From assembly GCF_002941025.1 (NCBI RefSeq), contig NZ_PTJS01000001.1, positions 1,302,001 to 1,366,000 on the forward strand: a stretch of 64,000 nucleotides of DNA, read 5' to 3'. Origin of the DNA: Streptomyces sp. QL37 (lineage in GTDB: Bacteria; Actinomycetota; Actinomycetes; Streptomycetales; Streptomycetaceae). How positions within the stretch are numbered: the stretch's first letter is position 1; each line of letters begins with the position of its first letter. Positions 61,742-64,000 of the stretch are shown here, in pieces. The position numbers were made by a program, and so were the translations under genes. A model generated the notes under the pieces. That model did not search any database. It was given only the letters and a program-made list of their open reading frames with translations, and was not told where the DNA came from.

Positions 61742-63220
61742 ATGTCGCTGTCGCCCCACCACATCCGCACCACCGTTGATGCCTACCTCGCTCGCCACAC
61801 TCACGAGCGCGAGCAGCTCGGCGTCCTCCTGGACGCCCTCGACCGGACGGGCGAGGACATCGCCAACCGCTCGACCTTCACCGGGCACGTCACCTGCAGC
61901 TCGATCGTCGTCGACCAGCTCGGCCGCGTCCTGCACGTGCTGCACTTGGCCAGCGGGAAGGTACTCGCCCCCGGCGGACACACCGAGCCCACCGACGACT
62001 CCCTGGCAGCGGTGGCCCTGCGGGAGCTGCACGAGGAGACCGGGATCCCGCCCCGAGCCGTCACGGCGTGGCCCGGTTACGAGACCGTGCCGCTGGACAT
62101 CGACATCCACGACATCGACGCCCACCCGGGCAAGGGCGAACCCGGCCACCAGCACTTCGACCTCCGCTTCCTCTTCCGGCTGCACACCGCGACCGAGGTG
62201 CCGGTCGTGCTTCAAGAGGACGAAGTCGGCGGCATCGAGTGGCGACCCATGGACCGGGTGACCTCACCGACCCTGCGCGAGAAGCTACTCAAGCTCCCGC
62301 TCCAGGTCGAACCGGAGACGGCCAACGCCTCGGCCCTGATCCACAACGACCGTGGCGAGTACCTGCTCCACTTGCGCGACTACTTCCCCGGCCAGATCTG
62401 GGAGCCGGGCATGTGGTCCCTTCTGGGCGGCGGACGAGAGCCCCAGGACGCCACCCTGGAACACACCGTCCGGCGCGAACTTGCCGAGGAAGCCGGCCTC
62501 GACCTCACCGACCTGACCCCGTTCGGCACCGAGTACGCCACCGACGACGCCGGCGCGACCGTGCCCATCGCCATCTACGCAGGCCGCTGGAACGGTGATC
62601 CGCGCGAACTCCATCTGACCGAAGGGGTAATGCTCGCCTGGTTCGCCCCCTCGGACCTCCACCGCCTGCGCATCGCGGACACCACCAGCGACCTCGTTCG
62701 GCGCCACGCCGCCCGCAATCCAGCGACGCAGAGCGGGCCCGAACCCGAGGAGGAGGAGCGTCTGGCTTCGCCACACGGCACGGTCCCCAACATCATCGGC
62801 GTCCACCTCTATCTGGAGCGGCCCGACGGGACGGTGCTGCTCGGACTGCGCCACCCCAACTCCGCGTTCGCGCCGTCCACCTGGCACGTCTTGGCTGGCC
62901 ACTGCGAGCAGGAGAACGCTATCGCCTGCCTGATCAGGGAGGCCCAGGAGGAGGCCGGCCTGCAGATCGAGCGCCAGGATGTCGAACTCGTCCACGTCGT
63001 CCATCACATCGGCAAGCCCAGGAACCCACCCCGTATGGGCCTGTTCTTCCGCGCCCGTACCTGGCGCGGGGAACCGAAGCTGCGCGAGCCGGACAAGTGC
63101 CTGCAGTGGAGATTCTGGGACCCGACTGCCCTTCCCGATGACCTCGTCCCCTATACCCGACTGGCTATCGCGAAGATCCAGAGCGGTGAGCTTTACAGCG
63201 AGACGGGCTGGCCCGCATGA
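61742..63220 (+). CDS. Three-domain NUDIX protein
   Basis: Encodes 492 aa with three NUDIX-type modules, boxes at about residues 77, 227 and 384. Box 1: G-G-H-T-E-P-T-D-D-S then R-E-L-H-E-E-T-G-I. Box 2: G-G-G-R-E-P-Q-D-A-T then R-E-L-A-E-E-A-G-L. Box 3: A-G-H-C-E-Q-E-N-A then R-E-A-Q-E-E-A-G-L. All retain R-E-x-x-E-E; the G-x5-E part differs in each. Three-box NUDIX proteins are rare. The stop overlaps the next ATG (ATGA). Confidence 0.88.
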   Translation: MSLSPHHIRTTVDAYLARHTHEREQLGVLLDALDRTGEDIANRSTFTGHVTCSSIVVDQLGRVLHVLHLASGKVLAPGGHTEPTDDSLAAVALRELHEETGIPPRAVTAWPGYETVPLDIDIHDIDAHPGKGEPGHQHFDLRFLFRLHTATEVPVVLQEDEVGGIEWRPMDRVTSPTLREKLLKLPLQVEPETANASALIHNDRGEYLLHLRDYFPGQIWEPGMWSLLGGGREPQDATLEHTVRRELAEEAGLDLTDLTPFGTEYATDDAGATVPIAIYAGRWNGDPRELHLTEGVMLAWFAPSDLHRLRIADTTSDLVRRHAARNPATQSGPEPEEEERLASPHGTVPNIIGVHLYLERPDGTVLLGLRHPNSAFAPSTWHVLAGHCEQENAIACLIREAQEEAGLQIERQDVELVHVVHHIGKPRNPPRMGLFFRARTWRGEPKLREPDKCLQWRFWDPTALPDDLVPYTRLAIAKIQSGELYSETGWPA

Positions 63221-64000
63221 CTGGCACCCCGACCAGCGCACCCAGTCGCATACCCGCTGCTACAGCGGCCGGGCGCCCGGACACCCGACTCGTGGTGCTT
63301 CGCGGGAACTCGGCGTCGGGCAAGTCGAGCGTGGCCCAGGGGCTGCGAGATCACTACGGCCGCGGTGTCGCGATCGTGGGCCAGGACGTGATCCGCCGGA
63401 ACGTGCTGCGCGAGCACGACACCGCGCGCGGCGCCAACATTGCCCTGCTCGGCAGGATCGCCCGCCAGGCCCTGGACGCCGGTTTTCACGTCGTGCTCGA
63501 AGGGATCCTGTACGCAGACCGCTACGGCCACATGATCACGTCGCTGGTACGGGACCACCGCGGCGTCTCGGCCTGCTACTACCTGGACGTGCCGCTGGAG
63601 TCGACGTTGGTACGGCATGCGTCGAAGGCGGACGCCGCGTATCTGGAGCAAGTCACCGACAGCCACCTCACCTCGTGGTACCGGGAGCTGGATCTGCTGC
63701 CCGGCGGGCTGGAAGCCGTGATCCCGGTCGACAGCACGCTGCAGGAAACCGTCGCCCGGATCGTGCGCGACACCGATCTGATCCCTGCCGCCGGCCCGCC
63801 ACCGCAGTGCAAGCCTTCACAGGGAGACTGTATGAACCCTCTGGTGCTGATGTCCGATCCGCAGGTCGCGGCGATCCCGGTGCGCGAGTGCGGAGAGCCG
63901 CTCGTCGACGTGCGCGACCACGACTTCCGCGTCGACCCTCGCAAGCACGACCCGCTGGGCGCATTCGCCCACGTCCGTGAAGGCGTCCTCGCCCGGCTGA
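63217..64000 (+). CDS. P-loop kinase whose frame continues into a D-Ala-D-Ala-dipeptidase-like domain (partial)
   Basis: ATG 63217 overlaps the three-domain NUDIX stop. The frame is open to the window end (261 codons). Residues ~26-185 are an AAA-type small-molecule kinase: P-loop L-R-G-N-S-A-S-G-K-S-S, then V-G-Q-D-V-I-R-R, V-L-E-G-I-L-Y-A-D-R-Y-G and W-Y-R-E-L-D-L-L-P-G-G. Relatives normally stop shortly after this. Here no stop follows, and the frame enters an M15 dipeptidase-like start. Either a genuine fusion or a kinase gene that has lost its stop. Confidence 0.8.
   Translation, partial: MTGTPTSAPSRIPAATAAGRPDTRLVVLRGNSASGKSSVAQGLRDHYGRGVAIVGQDVIRRNVLREHDTARGANIALLGRIARQALDAGFHVVLEGILYADRYGHMITSLVRDHRGVSACYYLDVPLESTLVRHASKADAAYLEQVTDSHLTSWYRELDLLPGGLEAVIPVDSTLQETVARIVRDTDLIPAAGPPPQCKPSQGDCMNPLVLMSDPQVAAIPVRECGEPLVDVRDHDFRVDPRKHDPLGAFAHVREGVLARL
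63832..64000 (+). CDS. M15-family D-Ala-D-Ala dipeptidase-like N-terminus (partial; in frame with the kinase)
   Basis: ATG 63832 has an AGGGAG ribosome site 6 nt upstream and encodes M-N-P-L-V-L-M-S-D-P-Q-V-A-A-I-P-V-R-E, then C-G-E-P-L-V-D-V-R and D-P-R-K-H-D-P-L-G-A-F. This resembles the N-terminus of VanX-like dipeptidases in actinomycetes. The zinc ligands would be downstream of the window. It may be expressed as an independent protein by internal initiation. Confidence 0.55.
   Translation, partial: MNPLVLMSDPQVAAIPVRECGEPLVDVRDHDFRVDPRKHDPLGAFAHVREGVLARL

Noticed and set aside
46848..64000. A polyketide or nonribosomal-peptide gene cluster
   Set aside because: There are no ketosynthase, adenylation or carrier domains in the window.

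Overview
The window looks like a stretch of a Streptomyces (or very close actinomycete) chromosome. It has very high G+C, frequent GTG starts, 4-bp ATGA/GTGA gene overlaps, a complete 'conservon' (sensor-like kinase, roadblock, DUF742, small GTPase), and families typical of this genus (DUF6415, DUF6082, DUF6624, DUF2797). No rRNA, tRNA or CRISPR array is visible.

Layout. 1-9.7 kb: the end of a TMEM165/GDT1 membrane protein, an alkylation-repair pair (ada/alkA fusion plus ogt), a secreted PL9-type pectate lyase with a readable promoter and LacI-type operator, an amtB-glnK pair, and small enzymes and regulators. 9.7-11.8 kb: a cupin gene diverging from an Rrf2 regulator / DsbA-like pair. 11.8-20.4 kb: an apparent sulfur-scavenging operon. 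It is headed by a 24-aa leader peptide ending in Leu-Cys-Arg and encodes a dipeptide-type ABC importer (SBP, two permeases, two ATPases), an NtaA/DszA-type flavin monooxygenase, an alpha/beta hydrolase and an SsuE-like FMN reductase. 20.5-27.1 kb: a PYROXD2-like oxidase, a nucleotidyltransferase, a sortase-type surface protein, an inositol-phosphatase-like enzyme and a gamma-glutamyltransferase-like enzyme.

27.1-34.2 kb is the scar of a mobile element: a tyrosine integrase and an excisionase-like HTH, an IS630 copy broken by a nonsense codon and a frameshift, an IS5-type element inserted into its end, a kinase-DUF4328 gene, and a second, decayed IS630 end in inverted orientation. 34.3-41.5 kb: an HTH-SUMF1 protein, a class IV aminotransferase, an RsbW-like ATPase, a TrmO-like protein, a TPR regulator, a DUF6415 protein and a GH15 glucoamylase/trehalase. 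41.5-46.8 kb: the conservon extended by a GAF protein and an acyl-CoA dehydrogenase, closed by a strong hairpin.

46.8-64 kb is the most unusual part. A tightly coupled co-directional run encodes small regulators, then queD, queE and folE (the route from GTP to 7-carboxy-7-deazaguanine, without a visible queC), a protein resembling the TGT/DpdA base-exchange fold, a nucleoside-phosphorylase-like protein, a dTMP-kinase-like protein, a DUF2797 protein, a methyltransferase and a NUDIX protein. Beyond an opposing NUDIX gene lie a CYTH-like protein, a decayed NUDIX gene, an ABC exporter, two-domain and three-domain NUDIX proteins, and a P-loop kinase whose frame runs on into a D-Ala-D-Ala-dipeptidase-like domain at the window edge. 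I infer a 7-deazaguanine-based nucleoside or nucleic-acid modification pathway with several nucleotide-cleaning enzymes. This is a hypothesis from gene content, not a demonstrated system.
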